From Lotus japonicus (Eukaryota; Streptophyta; Magnoliopsida; Fabales; Fabaceae): DNA of 64,000 nt. The stretch spans positions 191,001-255,000 of the forward strand of contig NC_080045.1 in NCBI RefSeq assembly GCF_012489685.1, in the 5' to 3' direction. The position numbers were made by a program, and so were the translations under genes. The notes under the pieces are model-generated. The model did not search any database. It had not been told where the DNA came from and was given only the letters and a program-made list of their open reading frames with translations. Position 1 is the stretch's first letter, and the number at the start of each line of letters is the position of its first letter. Of this stretch, positions 1 through 12,460 are shown piece after piece.

Positions 1-3000
1 AAGTCGTCCTCCTCCTTTCCCCCAACTCCATCTACTTCCCCGTCGTCTGCCTCGCCGTCATGTCCCTCGGCGCCATCATCACCACCACCAACCCCCTCAA
101 CACCCCTCAAGAAATCGCCAAGCAGATCGCCGATTCCAACCCCGTCCTCGCCTTCACCATCCCTCCCCTGCTCCCCAAAATCACCGCCGCATCACCCTCC
201 CTCCCAATTGTTCTCATGGATTCCGATTCACCATCTTCTTCAGGTGCCAGTGCCACCACCCTGGACCAGATGATGAAAACCGAACCCAAGGCGAATCAGA
301 TCAGGGACCGAGTTGACCAGGACGACACCGCCACGCTGCTTTACTCCTCCGGCACCACCGGACCCAGCAAAGGAGTGATCTCCTCGCACCGGAACCTCAT
401 AGCAATGGTTGAAATCGTTCAAAGCCGGTTCAGCAAGGAAGATGAACAAACCTTCATCTGCACGGTGCCCATGTTCCACATATACGGCCTCGCTGTGTTT
501 GCGACGGGGCTGCTCATTTCGGGATCAACCATCGTGGTTCTCTCCAAATTTGAAATGCACGACATGTTTTCCACGATCGACAAGTTCCGCGCCACGTTCC
601 TGCCGCTGGTGCCGCCGATACTGGTGGCGATGATCAACAACGCTGATGCGATTAAGGGGAAGTATGACTTGAGTTCACTGCACACGGTGCTATCAGGTGG
701 GGCTCCGCTGAGCAAGGAGGTGACGGAGGGGTTTGTTGACAAGTACCCAAACGTCACCATCCTTCAGGGTTACGGCTTGACGGAATCCTCAGGAGTGGGG
801 GCATCCACTGACTCCTTGGACGAGAGCCGGAGGTACGGCACGGCGGGGATGTTGTCTCCTGCCGCTGAGGCTATGGTTGTTGACCCTGAAACCGGTCGAG
901 CGCTGGGGGTTAACCAGACCGGTGAGCTCTGGCTCCGGGGACCCACCATCATGAAAGGTTTGTCTGTGCATTCGTCACGTCTCCGGGATATTATTCTTTT
1001 AATCGGAATGTATGTTTTTTGTTTATTAGCATGGGTTTCATGAGGACTTCAAAATGCAACATTATTGTGATGAAAGAGTCTATGCTAAAGAATCATTTTA
1101 AAATGAACATGCTATCCATCAGAATCGTGATACTACTGGTCGAGAATATATGTTCTTTATGCGTACGAGTATTAAACTATTTGGTTTATCTAACTCCTCA
1201 AGCAACACAACTCTATTGTCTTAGCTAGGTTTGAACAATTCCAAGGTCACTTAAAAATCATAAAATTGGGAATCTTTTCCTCTCACGCCACATGGCTGCC
1301 TACCTCACTATTTTTAAACAATTTCCATTCCCACATAGTTTGTGCAAATTCTGGTTGAATGGGAATGAATGTACTTTAATTTATTAGTAGATGAAATTGT
1401 AATTTATATATACATTTTTAAGTATGCATGCGAAACGTAGTTATTGTTTAAACTAATTAACATTAAACCCCTGGGGATTGCAGGTTATTTCAGTAATGAG
1501 GAGGCAACCACATCAACCCTTAATTCAGAGGGATGGTTAAGAACAGGAGATATTTGCTACATTGATAATGATGGCTTTTTATTTATCGTTGATCGCCTGA
1601 AAGAGCTAATCAAATACAAGGGATATCAGGTAACAAAAGGGTGAATTCTAAATTTTTAATCTGTGATTGTAATTAATATATTTAACACTTAATAACTAGG
1701 ACTGATTTCTGATTACAAGTATACTAGAACGTAGGAAGTACTTTGTAGTTTGTAGTACTTGTTCAACCAACCAAACTTCTGGAATTGGGATGTGAATTCA
1801 TGTATATTGTGAGTCATTTATCTTAGGGCTTGGTTTTGTTTCATGGTGCTACAGGTACCTCCAGCTGAACTAGAGGCTTTGTTGCTTACTCATTCAGCTA
1901 TTTTAGATGCTGCTGTTATACCGTAAGTTTTTCATCTACCACTACCCGATCGATGGAGATTTCTAAAAACTACATTGTAATATTTTCTATTTGTCTCATT
2001 CCAGTCCTGAGGCCTTTGAATGTTTTGTGTGTCAGGTATCCTGATAAGGAGGCTGGGCAGTTTCCAATGGCGTATGTTGTTAGGAAAGATGGAGGTAGCA
2101 TATCAGAAAAACAAGTTATGGATTTTGTTGCAGAACAGGTTAGTCTGGGACAAGTTTCAATATTTATATACTTCCCCCGTTATTATTTATCTGTCCAGGA
2201 AGAGAAGGTTCACACAAATTATGGAAAACAATTAATTGTGTTGATTTTCATAAAAGCATTCTTTGTTTTCCTATATCACCCTTTAGAATTTTTTTTATCT
2301 TTCTTTATTTATTGCTTATGTAAAGGCATTTCTTGGAAAAACATCAATTAATGCTCTCTTGAAACTCTAAGTGGACAGTTATATAGAAACAAAAAAAATT
2401 ATTCAAAGTGGACAGTTAATAATAAACGGAGAGAGTACTATATAGTGTCATGTGAGCTGAGGGTCTATTTTTTTCAGGAGTAAATCTTAATAAGTGCACT
2501 CAACGTAGCAAAAAAATCCTAATTTCTTTGTTGACATATTGAGATAAGTAAAATCACATTTGCTTTGGACCAACGTAAAACAAAACATAGATATTAACAT
2601 AATATTTTTTTGAAACAGATATTAACATAATATTGATTGATTCTCATGAAAATAACCCCTCCTCTCCCCTTCATTCCCCTTACACCAAGCACTATGTAAT
2701 TGGGAGATGTGATTGATAATTAGATGAAAAAGATAGTGGAAATGGGAAGAAGTGAACTGTGAAAAGAAAATAGAAAAGAAAATGGGTGTTTAAATATAAT
2801 TACAAATTTTTAATATATAGATCCTTATACTAGAGGGACTCCAACTCTTAAACTTTTTTGTTACATCTTGTTTTATAGGATACTTAATGCTGATTTGTTC
2901 CGTTTATATACAGGTGGCTCCGTATAAGAGAATTCGGAAAGTGGCCTTCATATCTTCCATACCAAAAAATGCATCTGGTAAAATTCTTAGGAAGGATCTA

Positions 3001-3027
3001 ATCAAGCTCGCAACGTCTAAACTCTGA
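1..3027 (+). CDS. 4CLL5: 4-coumarate--CoA ligase-like peroxisomal acyl-CoA synthetase (OPCL1/4CLL5 type), 5' partial
   Basis: Five exons can be joined in frame: <3-957, 1484-1629, 1855-1922, 2036-2138 and 2914-3027 (stop TGA 3025-3027), all with GT-AG introns. The reading frame is open to the left edge, so the N-terminus and promoter lie outside the window. Exon 1 carries the AMP-binding P-loop [11 protein letters not shown], then GYGLTES and GELWLRGP. Exon 2 carries the hinge region GWLRTGD and [13 protein letters not shown]. The last exon carries [13 protein letters not shown] with the catalytic lysine of the adenylate-forming family. The protein ends in SKL, a type 1 peroxisomal targeting signal. 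Such enzymes activate carboxylic acids to acyl-CoAs through an acyl-AMP; the closest remembered relatives are the OPC-8:0 CoA ligase group of jasmonate biosynthesis. Substrate cannot be read from sequence, and another 4CL-like clade member is possible. No disabling mutation is seen in the visible part. Confidence 0.93.
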
Positions 3028-5140
3028 TCGAACAGATGTTTATAATAATAATAAGTTTCTCATGAAATTGGAAATGATCATTATTTTTTTGAACTAGTTA
3101 CTTCTTGCTGGTATATTCGGCTTTGTTTATTTTTGTTGAGATGATGTTAAATTGTTAATTATGAACATTTTATATGTTCTTTGTTCAGTCGTCAATTTGT
3201 AAAACAGAGTGCTCCCTTAATACTCTTACAGAGAATAAATTGCCTATGAGAAATTTTGTGTAATGAACCCTCTGGTATTGTAACAATGCCCTAAGGTTAG
3301 CTCTCATAGTTCCTTCTCTATAAGAAAAACATAGGCAAGTGAAAGATAGCATTATTAGCTCTCATAGTTCCTTCTCTATAAGGTATAAACGAACCACTTA
3401 ATCCCTCTTCAACATCTCGCGAGCACACAAGTCAAGTCTCAAGTAGAGATTAAAACACCACACAGGTTGACTCAGATGACATTATTAGCTCTCATACAGT
3501 CTTACTTCCTCAAGTAGATAACCAAGCTACAAAATAGTTAACTCACATGTGTACAACTTTTTTTTTTCAAAAGTAATAGATCTATATTGATGAGGAAAAT
3601 GTTCAAGATATACAACTCTTATGTGGGAAACCAAAATTGCTCCATTATTATGATCAATAAAAGAAAACCCTCTAATTCCCAAATTAAAAAAAAAATCGAC
3701 CTGAGACTCTTCCTCTACACAGCAGCCAACGACCTAATAGCTTCCAATATCTCTTCAGGAACATACCGAGACGCAGAAGTAGTTACAACTAGACCATCAC
3801 TCACCCCCAACGACCAGGTCAAAGCATAAACCTTCAGAGAAACAAGGCCCTCATTCTCAGAAAAAAGAACCTCGTCAGATTAACCTTAGACCCTTACTAA
3901 TTCTCATCATTTGGCATAGAGACATGAAAGGAAGTTTCAGGAAACAGTTTCTCAATTGGAATCCTTGCATCCATAGAATCGCAAGGCGAAGAACCAGAAC
4001 CCACCAACTCCTTCTCCGAGAAAAATGGAGTTGTGCAGATCCATAAATCTTCCCTACAACGACATCGCACCATGCCGTATAAGAAGAAAACGACCTCTCA
4101 CCTTGTGCAAAACTCACCTCCTTCTTCCCAAAAAGGTTTTATTTAAAGAAACCCTCACATCTGATCCTGAGAACCTTGTCAAAGCCATAAAAAGAGTCAC
4201 ACCACCCACCATAATACCATCAAGGATTTTGATTGCCGTCAAAGCATGCGTCAAGGACAAAAACCGAACAAAACCGAAATGAAACCTTCTTCGAACCTTT
4301 CTCTTTCATTGCATAAATAAATTTTCAAGCTTTCCATGTTGTGCAAATAGCTCTCTCTGACTTGATGGTAACCCATTGAATCTACAATGTCGTCAATGAA
4401 GAGTGAAATGCAAGACCGAAATGGACCACCTTGGGAAGATCATTTCCCATCACCCTTTGAATCCTTTCCATCGTCGCCTCCTTCCGCATCCTCAGAGATG
4501 CACCCAGAAGGCGAACCACCATGGCCATAGCAAAGCAATCCAAATTCTTCATTTAGAGAGAACCACATCCTGCCGCCACGCTGCATATCAGGGAAAGAAA
4601 ACCCAAAGAAGATAAATGATTCTCCAAAGAAAAAGGTAACACATAAGAGAAGATTGATCCATGAAGGACGAAAAGCACAAAAAATAAACGAGCGTGGCTG
4701 AGGCGATTGGAGGCAAAATTGCACTCATATCTCAACTAGAAACACAGATGGAGTCTCACCGGTCGGAACAAAGGGACCGCCTCCTAGAAGGAAAAAATGG
4801 TCTGCGAAAAATGGAGAAATCTGAGGATCTCGAGAGTACGATTGGAAGTACATAGAAGGATCTCGAGAAGACGACACGACCATAGTAACATGGCCAAGTT
4901 ACGCTACTGCCGCTACAAAGAGAGATTAGGCGGAGATAGCCTAGAAGAAAGGAAAGGGAATGCACATCTCTCTATCTCAATAAATGTTTATTCGTATAAC
5001 ATTTTTAAATGCTATCTGTTGAATGCAATTGAGTTTTGCCGTTCATAGTGCTTATATCCGGCTTGAATAAGATTGTCTAACTTCTGTATATGTGTGATTA
5101 TTTAAACCAAAAAATAGTTGATGACTATCAAAAAAATGTG
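3028..5140. other. Intergenic stretch downstream of the ligase gene
   Basis: The first few hundred bases are AT-rich 3' flank. A 28-base word beginning TTAGCTCTCATAGTTCC occurs at about 3298 and 3356, with a shorter version at 3486, showing a small local duplication. On the minus strand between about 3730 and 4290 the sequence has coding-like composition (separate entry). No other gene is supported before the Copia target duplication at 5141. Confidence 0.5.
3731..4290 (-). pseudogene. Unrecognised minus-strand coding-like remnant
   Basis: Read on the minus strand, the stretch 3730-3890 holds about 55 codons of non-repetitive amino-acid sequence that ends at a stop near 3731 (it includes SDGLVVTTSASRYVPEE). 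Codons upstream towards 4290 look similar, but the signal jumps between frames and is interrupted by stops. There are no introns or start signals to support a live gene. I do not recognise the family. It could be a decayed retrotransposon gag, a retropseudogene or chance. Confidence 0.25.
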
Positions 5141-5145
5141 TCAAC

Positions 5146-5344
5146 TGTTGTGAATAAAGAGTAAGCACGTAAATAAGAGAGAAGAAGAGAGGAACAAGAG
5201 ATAGATAAATAATGTGATGGGGATGCTCTGCTAGGTGCAGACTCCCTTATATTTATACTATTAGGTTTAGAGTGTTGAACAAGTATACATGTGAGCCTGG
5301 CCCATGGACTCCTAACTCTGATGGACATCCAAATATTCATAACA
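5146..5344 (-). repeat. Copia LTR (3' LTR on minus strand)
   Basis: A 199-bp terminal repeat, TG...CA bounded, nearly identical to 10705-10903. It contains a T/A-rich tract around 5250 and is preceded by target duplication TCAAC. Confidence 0.95.
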
Positions 5345-5545
5345 CTCCCCCTTGGATGACCATCCCTTAAGAATGTGCCTCATTAAAACCTTACTAGGAA
5401 AAACCCAGTGTGGGATAAAAACCTAGTGAAGGAAAAAGAGTACATCATTCTATAGTTCGTCTTTGTACATTGCCTCATTAAAAACCCTACCATGAAAAAC
5501 CCAATGAGAAAAAATATGGTTAAGGAAAAAAGAGTACAATGCATT

Positions 5546-5770
5546 TTAATTGAAATCTTTAAGCCGACGAACTCCTACATTTTGAACAAGCTTTTCAAAT
5601 GTTGTAGTTGGAAGAGTCTTCGTAAAGAAGTATGCCAAATTATCACTTGAACGAATTTGTTGGATGTCTATGTCACCATTATTTTGTAGATCATGAGTGA
5701 AGAAAAGCTCCGGTGATATTTGCTTTGTCCATCTCCCATGATGTATCCTTCTTTTGATTGAGTAGGGCAT
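5546..5770 (-). pseudogene. Copia RNase H C-terminal fragment
   Basis: A 74-codon open stretch on the minus strand contains HDLQNNGDIDIQQIRSSDN followed by FFTKTLP and ends at VRRLKDF. This is the C-terminal signature of plant Copia RNase H (the usual form is LADxFTKxLP). It belongs to the pol gene of the surrounding element and is separated by frame breaks from the next coding fragment at 5937-6200. It is a remnant, not an independent gene. Confidence 0.85.
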
Positions 5771-5936
5771 GTAGTATTATCTTCATATATAGTTGTTGGC
5801 GGCATCTTTCAAGAGGACAAATCACCAATATCAAGTACGCATTGAATCACGAATCTCAGCCAAACGTATTCTCGTCTTGCCTCATGTAATGCTAATATTC
5901 CTGCAAGGTTAGCTGAGGTGGCTATCATAGTTTCTT

Positions 5937-6240
5937 TCACAGATCTCCATGAAATGGTTGTTCCTCCACATGTAAACAAGTAACCTGTTTGAGATATTTA
6001 GACAAATATCCAGCATCTGCATAACCAATTAGATTAAGCTTGGACATAAAGGGAAAAAATAAACTCATATCTAATGTGCCTTTAAGATAACGAAACACTT
6101 GTTTTCCATTCCAATGTCTTTGTGTAGGTGAAGAACTATATCTTGCTAATAAGTTAATAGCAAATGATATATCAAGTCGAGTATGACTAGCAAGATACAA
6201 TAATGCTTTGATAGCACTAAGATATGGTATTTCAGGATCA
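5937..6240 (-). pseudogene. Copia reverse transcriptase/RNase H junction fragment
   Basis: The minus-strand reading contains YLASHTRLDISFAINLLAR, then HWNGKQVFRYLKGTLD and LIGYADAGYLS. These are the conserved end of the Copia reverse transcriptase and the start of its RNase H (the D of YADAGY is the first catalytic acid). Weaker RT similarity continues to about 6600 with stops and frame changes. The fragment lies in the expected order relative to the RNase H end at 5546-5770. Confidence 0.85.
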
Positions 6241-6599
6241 AGTAATTATTCATTCTTTTCTCAAGGTCTAAAAGGATCTTTATTTACATTTAATGACCTT
6301 AAAATCAATAGAGTACACAATGGACATGATTTGTCCATATAGAATCCTTTTAGTACCTTTGCAATATAAGTCCTTTGGTACATAAATATCTCATCCTTTA
6401 GATACTCAATTGATGAGGCTAGACAAAAGTTTCATTCTCAACTCTTTTATCTCAAATTCTTTCTTTAGCAAATCTACAGCTTTTGTGAGCTCTTCTAGAG
6501 TCTCAATAAATCATTGTCATTGACATTAATTATGACATAAGCAATCTCACATCCCATCATAAATATGCATGAGTTGGTTGGGTCATTTTGTGACCGTCC

Positions 6600-9548
6600 T
6601 TAAGCAAATAATCATCTAGATTGCTTCAATCTAGTAATTTGTTCATTGTTGAGAACATGAATTGTGTGCTTTAGGCATCTTACAATCTTCAAGGAGTTTT
6701 ATAGAGATATCAATCTCAAGTGAGCCATACAAATAAGTTGTAACTCCAAGTATCCACCACGATTGTCACATGTGTCTTAAATATGACAACATTATTTCAT
6801 TTTACTACAAAGACTCTTTAAGCCTTATCATCTTTATACCTTTAGGGTATAGACATGAGGTCCAACGACCCTTAAATTCAGCAAATGAATTGCTTCTTTC
6901 TATTTATGGCCAATCATACCCATTCATTTTAGGGTTCAAGATTCTCGCACATATTTCTAATATTGAGCGCTACTTCATTATGTCGACAATTCTTCATGTT
7001 CTTGGTTCCTTGTTTTAACTTGTAGAGACATAATCATATGAGATCTCTTAAATAAATAATTACAGGTACCTGAACCTCTTCAGGAGGAATAAACATTTTT
7101 GTAGTCTCTACACTTTTCAAGATAGTTTGCCTCCTCAACAAGACCATCATCCTTCTCTAGGATCTATCTTTTTGAACCAAGTTTTAGGCATGCCTTAGTC
7201 TAATAATAAATTTTCCAACTGGGATATTAAGTTAGAGAAGGGTATTTGCAGCATATAAGGAATTTAATAATTCCTTTTCGGTCAGAGAATGCATCTTTTG
7301 AACTTCTGGTTCATAGTGCGAGTATACATATGCATTCTTTACAAATTTTCAGAGCTGCTTAATTCCATCTCCCCCTAATGCTGAGAAACAACAAGTAAGA
7401 TATGAAATATCTATCGGTAATGGCTCAAATTGATTACATAATCTCAGCTTTCCTTGTGGTATCACATTAGTGCGTTGTGGTGGAGCAATTGAAAATATAT
7501 AACGCACATTGAGAATTCTTAGTTGAGAGATATTAGGTTCCTGACCATGAACCAATTACAATGGGGAGAATTCTAATGAATTGTTGGCTTGATGCGTGTC
7601 AATGCTGCTAATTGCAAAATCACATGTCCATAAATAAGGCTATTTGTTCTCATATGTAATTATCTAGCCAAAAATATGAGGCGTTTAATTAAACAAATTA
7701 GCTAGATCATTTGAATACGAACATGTGCAACTAGATATTCAAAATCATGTCATTTACCAACTTGATCAAGGTTGGAATTTTCACTCTATCAATATGGAGA
7801 GTTGATGACATATATTTGGTCATTTAGTCGATGTATCGATAAATTTATGAAATACTTAAATGACTTATAAAAAGATTAAATACGTGCACATGTATCGCAT
7901 CTAATATACTCAAGAGTATGCAGGATTCAAACCCATATATTTTACCAATTATTAATTGGTAATGAGAACAATATATAAGAATTCATTATATTGAAGAATC
8001 TTTAGGTTCTTCGATGGGTACTCATATGAATTCATATACTTTCGCATCATAAGACTCGGGATGGTCTAACCGGTCATGCATGCCAATCACATTCAATTTG
8101 TTCCATATATAGAACTTTGTCATTCAAAATAATACTTCAATGTTTGAAGTAAAATTTTCTGGCATTTTAAATCCTTCAAGGATTTTGATATTTTCAACCC
8201 ATAGTTTATCGTTACATCAATTAGATGTAAATAAAGTCCTTCAAGACTTTCAGATTAATAAGGAATATGTGTACATGACAATTGTGTCACAAGATGAGTA
8301 TTACATCTCATAATTTCTTTTAACTCATATCCATCGCATGGAAAACGCAATAGGTTTGACATATTTACATGTCTGGATTACTACCAATCCAAGCAATATC
8401 TAACAACAGTTTTTATATTACTCCTTATCTTTCTATACTTTGATACCAATTTAGGGGAAGATAAAGGGAGCAGAAAGCATGAGATCATGCGCCAATGTGA
8501 GACTCTAACTCACACTTCAATTCTTAACATTCTCCCCGTAAGTGTGAGTCACAACCATATTATTATGCTCCCCCTCAACAAACTATTAGCAATTGCACTG
8601 CAATTCGCTTCATCACCGTGTCAATAGGACATGTTGTCTGACCACCACATTGTGTCAAGAAGACTTTCGATATGAGGAGTCATTATCATGGTCACATCAA
8701 CCATTAATTCAAATACCATTTTTAGGATTGAAACCGCATCTGGGGTTGTTTCTTCAAAAGAAAATATAAGATTATTGATCAATAGATCTTTTCAAGAGTG
8801 ACAATGATCCATTTTAAGATATTGCTATGAAATTTCATAGGCTTCTTCTAGAGAGCCACCACCAAAGTTTCATTTCATGAAACAATATCATATATGCCAT
8901 TGGATGTCCTTCAGGGACATTTGACCATGCGTTGATCTAAATGATCACAATTTTTGCCATGTTTGTTGAAATATTCACTTCAGAAAATATCTCAATCTTT
9001 CCTTAATATAGCTACTTCTGTAGCTTACATGATAGACACATGTTTTTCAATCAACTTGATCATTTATAATGGGAATGATATAGTTCTTCAGGAACTATAA
9101 TGTAGATATTGACAAAAGACTATAGGGTCTTCTTCTTTTGTTTATTTCAAATAGCTAAGTTTGTTTAAATATTCCTTTATGATACAAGAAGGAAGTCCAA
9201 ATATATGTAAACAAATTTGTTTATCATAACTAAAATAATTTTATAATAAACCCATAGAATTATTCCTAAATATACTCTCTTTATAATCTCATAAATATTT
9301 ACACATATTAGAAAAAAAAAATTCCTTTAAGATTTAATAGAGATTTAGATACTAATTTAAAAAAAATCATAACCAAATAATCATTCATGTATTGAGAAAC
9401 AATAATTATATAAGTACATCTTTGAAAAAAAGAAACGATAAGAATTTCTTTTCCTTTAGTTAAAAAAAAAAAATCTCTCAACTAATATAAATGCACGGTT
9501 AATTTTTTTTCATTTTTTTTATTTCAAAAGATATAAACGACTTTCAAC

Positions 9549-9591
<43 letters not shown>

Positions 9592-10060
9592 ATCAAAATG
9601 TTTTAGATTTGTTACAAACTTTACTTAACAGCATATATTGGTCATTCAATTTAAAAGATAAGATATCACAATTTAACTTAATCAATTATCAGAAAATGAT
9701 TTATGTAACAAATCATATAAAAAGTAGTAAATTCAATACAGAGATCAATTTAATAATATAGTATATTTTATGAATCTTTTCTTGATCTCTTCCCATTATG
9801 ATATATCTCATGACCTTTCTTTATCTCTTCCACTTCTGGTGGCAAGATTCAATAATATTTCATTCACATCAAGGAAGGAATGAAGAATGATCAAGTCAAC
9901 TAAATCATAGAGTAATTTCTCTCAAACGTATCCAATAAATCGATTGAATCTTTTTGGGATTTAATATCCATATAAATTTCTAGTTCTCCAGTGTATTCAT
10001 CCTATGGTACTTATGGACTCATAGCTCAAAGAGAATATATCTCAATACAATTAGGATATG
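6600..10060 (-). other. Decayed internal region of the Copia element
   Basis: This should be the integrase, protease and gag part of the element, but no open frame longer than about 70 codons survives and no domain is recognisable with confidence. It contains poly-A/T rich stretches around 9240-9550 and a (TA)n tract. No independent gene is seen. Confidence 0.6.
9553..9590. repeat. (TA)n microsatellite
   Basis: About nineteen consecutive TA units lie inside the decayed Copia interior. Confidence 0.95.
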
Positions 10061-10079
10061 ATCTTCAGGAATCATATTT

Positions 10080-10520
10080 AAAAAAAATTCTACTACGGTA
10101 CTTCCAGACTCGTAGGTTATGAATCTTCAGGAAACATATATTTTTCCAATGAATCTTCAGGATTCATCGTAGGTTATGAATCTTCAGGATTCATATATTT
10201 TTTTCAATGAATCTTCAGGATTCATATTTTAGATAATCAACTACGGTACTTCCAGACTCGTAGGTTATGAATTTTCATGATTCATTAAAAATAATTCAAC
10301 TACAATGCTTCTGGATTGTAGGCTATGAATCTTCATGATTCTTTTAGAATAATTCAATTCCAGTGCTTCTGGATTGTAAGGCTATGAATCTTCCTCATTC
10401 ATGCAAAATAATTCAATAACAGTGCTAGGCTATGAATCTTCCTGATTCATGTAAAATAATTCAATTACAGTGCTTCTTGACTGTAAGGCTATGAATCTTC
10501 AAGATTAATGCTTATTACTA
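10080..10520. repeat. Imperfect tandem repeats in Copia leader (GAATCTTCAGGATTCAT words)
   Basis: A unit of roughly 55-60 bp is repeated about seven times with decay. Each unit joins TATGAATCTTCAGGATTCAT to a segment such as ACTACGGTACTTCCAGACTC. The block lies between the 5' LTR at 10705 and the presumed gag region, so it forms the transcribed leader of the Copia element on the minus strand. The core word is itself nearly palindromic and would give small hairpins in RNA. Confidence 0.75.
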
Positions 10521-10704
10521 TGGTACTTCTGGACTCATAGATAAATGATTCGAAGGAGAAGGAGAAGGAGAAGGAGGAAGAAGAAAAGAAAAGAAAAATT
10601 AAAATCATAACCTTCCACATGGATGTGGTACTTACTCTGGAAGTGGTACTTACTCTTTCACTTTTTCATTTAAGAATTATGGAGAGACAATCGTGTTGAT
10701 AACG

Positions 10705-10903
10705 TGTTGTGAATAAAGAGTAAGCACGTAAATAAGAGAGAAGAAGAGAGGAACAAGAGATAGAGAAATAGTGTGATGGGGATGCTCTGCTAGGTGCAGA
10801 CTCCCTTGTATTTATACTATTAGGTTTAGAGTGTTGAACAAGTATACATGTGGGCCTGACTCATAGACTCCTAACTCTGATGGACATCCAAATATTCATA
10901 ACA
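10705..10903 (-). repeat. Copia LTR (5' LTR on minus strand)
   Basis: The second copy of the 199-bp terminal repeat, with about seven substitutions relative to 5146-5344. It is followed by the target duplication TCAAC at 10904-10908. Confidence 0.95.
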
Positions 10904-10971
10904 TCAACATTATTAATTTAGTATTTAATCGTTTAAAAAAAGTAGTTTTTTGGGTCTAAAAGTTATGGATT

Positions 10972-11158
10972 ACAATAATTATTTGTCCACACCTCTAAAT
11001 TGAGGTGGAAAGAGGTGGAGGAGGAGAGAGATAGGAAGAAAAGAAAAAGTAAGAGAGAGAAAATATAAGATGTGATAGATAATAAGAGGAGAGAGATAGA
11101 AATAAAAATAGGTGAAAATAAAGTGTATAAATAAGGAGGTGTGTATATATCATTACTC
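10972..11158. mobile_element. MITE copy A (9-bp TSD family)
   Basis: A 187-bp purine-rich element with diverged inverted ends (CCACACCTC on the left, GAGGTGTGTATATATCATTA on the right). It is flanked by TTATGGATT (10963-10971) and TTATGAATT (11159-11167), a 9-bp target duplication with one mismatch. The 9-bp duplication and lack of coding capacity suggest a Mutator-type MITE (inference). Confidence 0.85.
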
Positions 11159-11167
11159 TTATGAATT

Positions 11168-12040
11168 ATATTGATAGAACTAAGCTTAAAGCCCAACAGG
11201 AAACCAAGACGGCATGGCACAAGGTAAGACATTAAGAAGCACCAGCTGGATGGTGACACTACACAATAACAGTAAAAACAACAATAATTGCTGAGTGGAA
11301 AGGAAAACTAAACGTAAAAGACTAGAAGACATTGGGGAATATATTGAAAGAATCAAGCAACTTTAGAAATATTGTCTCCTAGTCGAAGTTGCTAGGGAGC
11401 CTCAACCAATTCCTGTAGGGGGTTCTCTAGGAAGAGGACAGAGAATTGAGCCAATCATGATAGCATGTTTGGTTGGGTGACCTTGTTCTCTTGATGCGTG
11501 ATGGCCATTTGGAGTTTGGTGGGGGTGAAGGGAGGCACTAGCACTTGCTTGGTTATGTTCAGCAGCAGTGGCACCAGATCTGTCTTTGAACAGGGCTCGA
11601 GTAAGCTGCTGGGGTTGGCTCCATGTCCAGTTGGCTGGGAGGCTTCCTTGATGACTCATCACTGCTACACAGTGGGCTGCTTGATTACCATTCTTGTTAG
11701 TCCAGTTGAACCTCCATTTTGGTTATGTTTGCTCCAGCTATGAATGTTAGAAATGTGGCTAACACAAATATAATTCTTTCCTTTTTTTTCTCAAAAGTGG
11801 CCCATTAAATAAGCAGGCCTATAAAAGGAGTCTACAAGCATACAAGTAAGCCGTTAAAAAAAGCTGGTCCAAAACAAAATTTGACAAAAAATATAGCTGG
11901 TCCAAAACAACACAACAATAATCATAGGATGCCTTCGGTTCTATTGATTTGCACATCCTAAAATTATTATATTGCTAACACATCCTAATAATTTTTTCCT
12001 ATAAAATACCTTATTATTAAGAATAACCCAACACAGTTTT
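11168..12040. other. Intergenic; short unrecognised open stretches
   Basis: Open stretches of 80-86 codons lie on both strands at 11402-11743. Their base composition is less AT-rich than the surroundings, and the opposite strand at 11270-11400 also looks faintly coding but contains a stop. No domain is recognised. A retrotransposon gag remnant is possible. Nothing else is seen up to the SINE at 12049. Confidence 0.4.
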
Positions 12041-12048
12041 TTTTTTTA

Positions 12049-12130
12049 CATCGGAAAGATAAATTGCCCCCTCTCCACCCCGAACATATATGTCATCTAG
12101 CTTTTACCACTTGAACTATCATTCGGGGAC
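12049..12130 (-). mobile_element. tRNA-derived SINE fragment, copy 1
   Basis: Read on the minus strand it begins GTCCCCGAATGATAGTTCAA, a tRNA-like A-box region, and continues with a GGTGGAGAGGG-like segment. The same start occurs at 40412-40530 and, on the plus strand, at about 12352 and 41000. No complete tRNA cloverleaf is present, so this is a SINE and not a tRNA gene. Confidence 0.6.
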
Positions 12131-12351
12131 ACCAACACATCCCTTTACCATATTTTGTATTTCCGAAAATTAACTTGTCTATTCATGTTTTGATTTAAAT
12201 TGCATGCATTATAAGTGTAGAACTTCTTTACATAAAATGTGATGGTTGGTCTCCACATGAGAAAATAAACTTTTATTTTAATTAAAATAAAAAATAAATA
12301 AATCTAACTGCTTTTGAGTGTGTGGCATTAAATTAAATGTTAGTGTAAAGT

Positions 12352-12460
12352 TTTCGAATGATAGCTCAAGTTGCAAGAGTCAGGGGACATGTAGGTTGGG
12401 TGAGAGAGGCTCAATGATCAATCATTAGCAGGTGCAATATATATTTCCGATGTACTAAAA
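12352..12460 (+). mobile_element. tRNA-derived SINE fragment, copy 2
   Basis: The plus strand carries TTCGAATGATAGCTCAAGTT, then a GGGGACATGTAGGTTGGGTG segment and TCAATGATCAATC, matching the order of the other copies. It lacks a recognisable poly-A tail, and target duplications were not found. Confidence 0.55.

Larger units (their letters stand above)
5146..10903 (-). mobile_element. Full-length Ty1/Copia LTR retrotransposon, degenerate
   Basis: Two 199-bp direct repeats (5146-5344 and 10705-10903) start TGTTG and end AACA. The whole unit is flanked by the direct repeat TCAAC at 5141-5145 and 10904-10908, a 5-bp target duplication. The coding remnants run on the minus strand, so the right LTR is the 5' LTR. 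Next to the left LTR the minus strand has the purine-rich tract AAGGGGGAG, as expected for a polypurine tract. Next to the right LTR it reads CGTTATCAACACGATTG, which may be a primer site of the internal (half-tRNA) initiator-Met type (inference). RT and RNase H remnants are near the left LTR. Most of 6.2-10.6 kb is stop-ridden, so the copy cannot be autonomous. The two LTRs differ at seven positions by eye, implying insertion within the last few million years. Confidence 0.95.

Noticed and set aside
107..971. Several minus-strand and alternate-frame ORFs over the ligase exon 1
   Set aside because: They are shadows of the GC-rich ligase coding frame and carry no domain of their own.
10080..10520. 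CRISPR array
   Set aside because: The repeats are imperfect, spacers are not unique, and the context is a plant Copia leader.
12352..12460. tRNA gene
   Set aside because: An A-box-like word is present, but no acceptor stem, anticodon arm or TpsiC arm can be formed.
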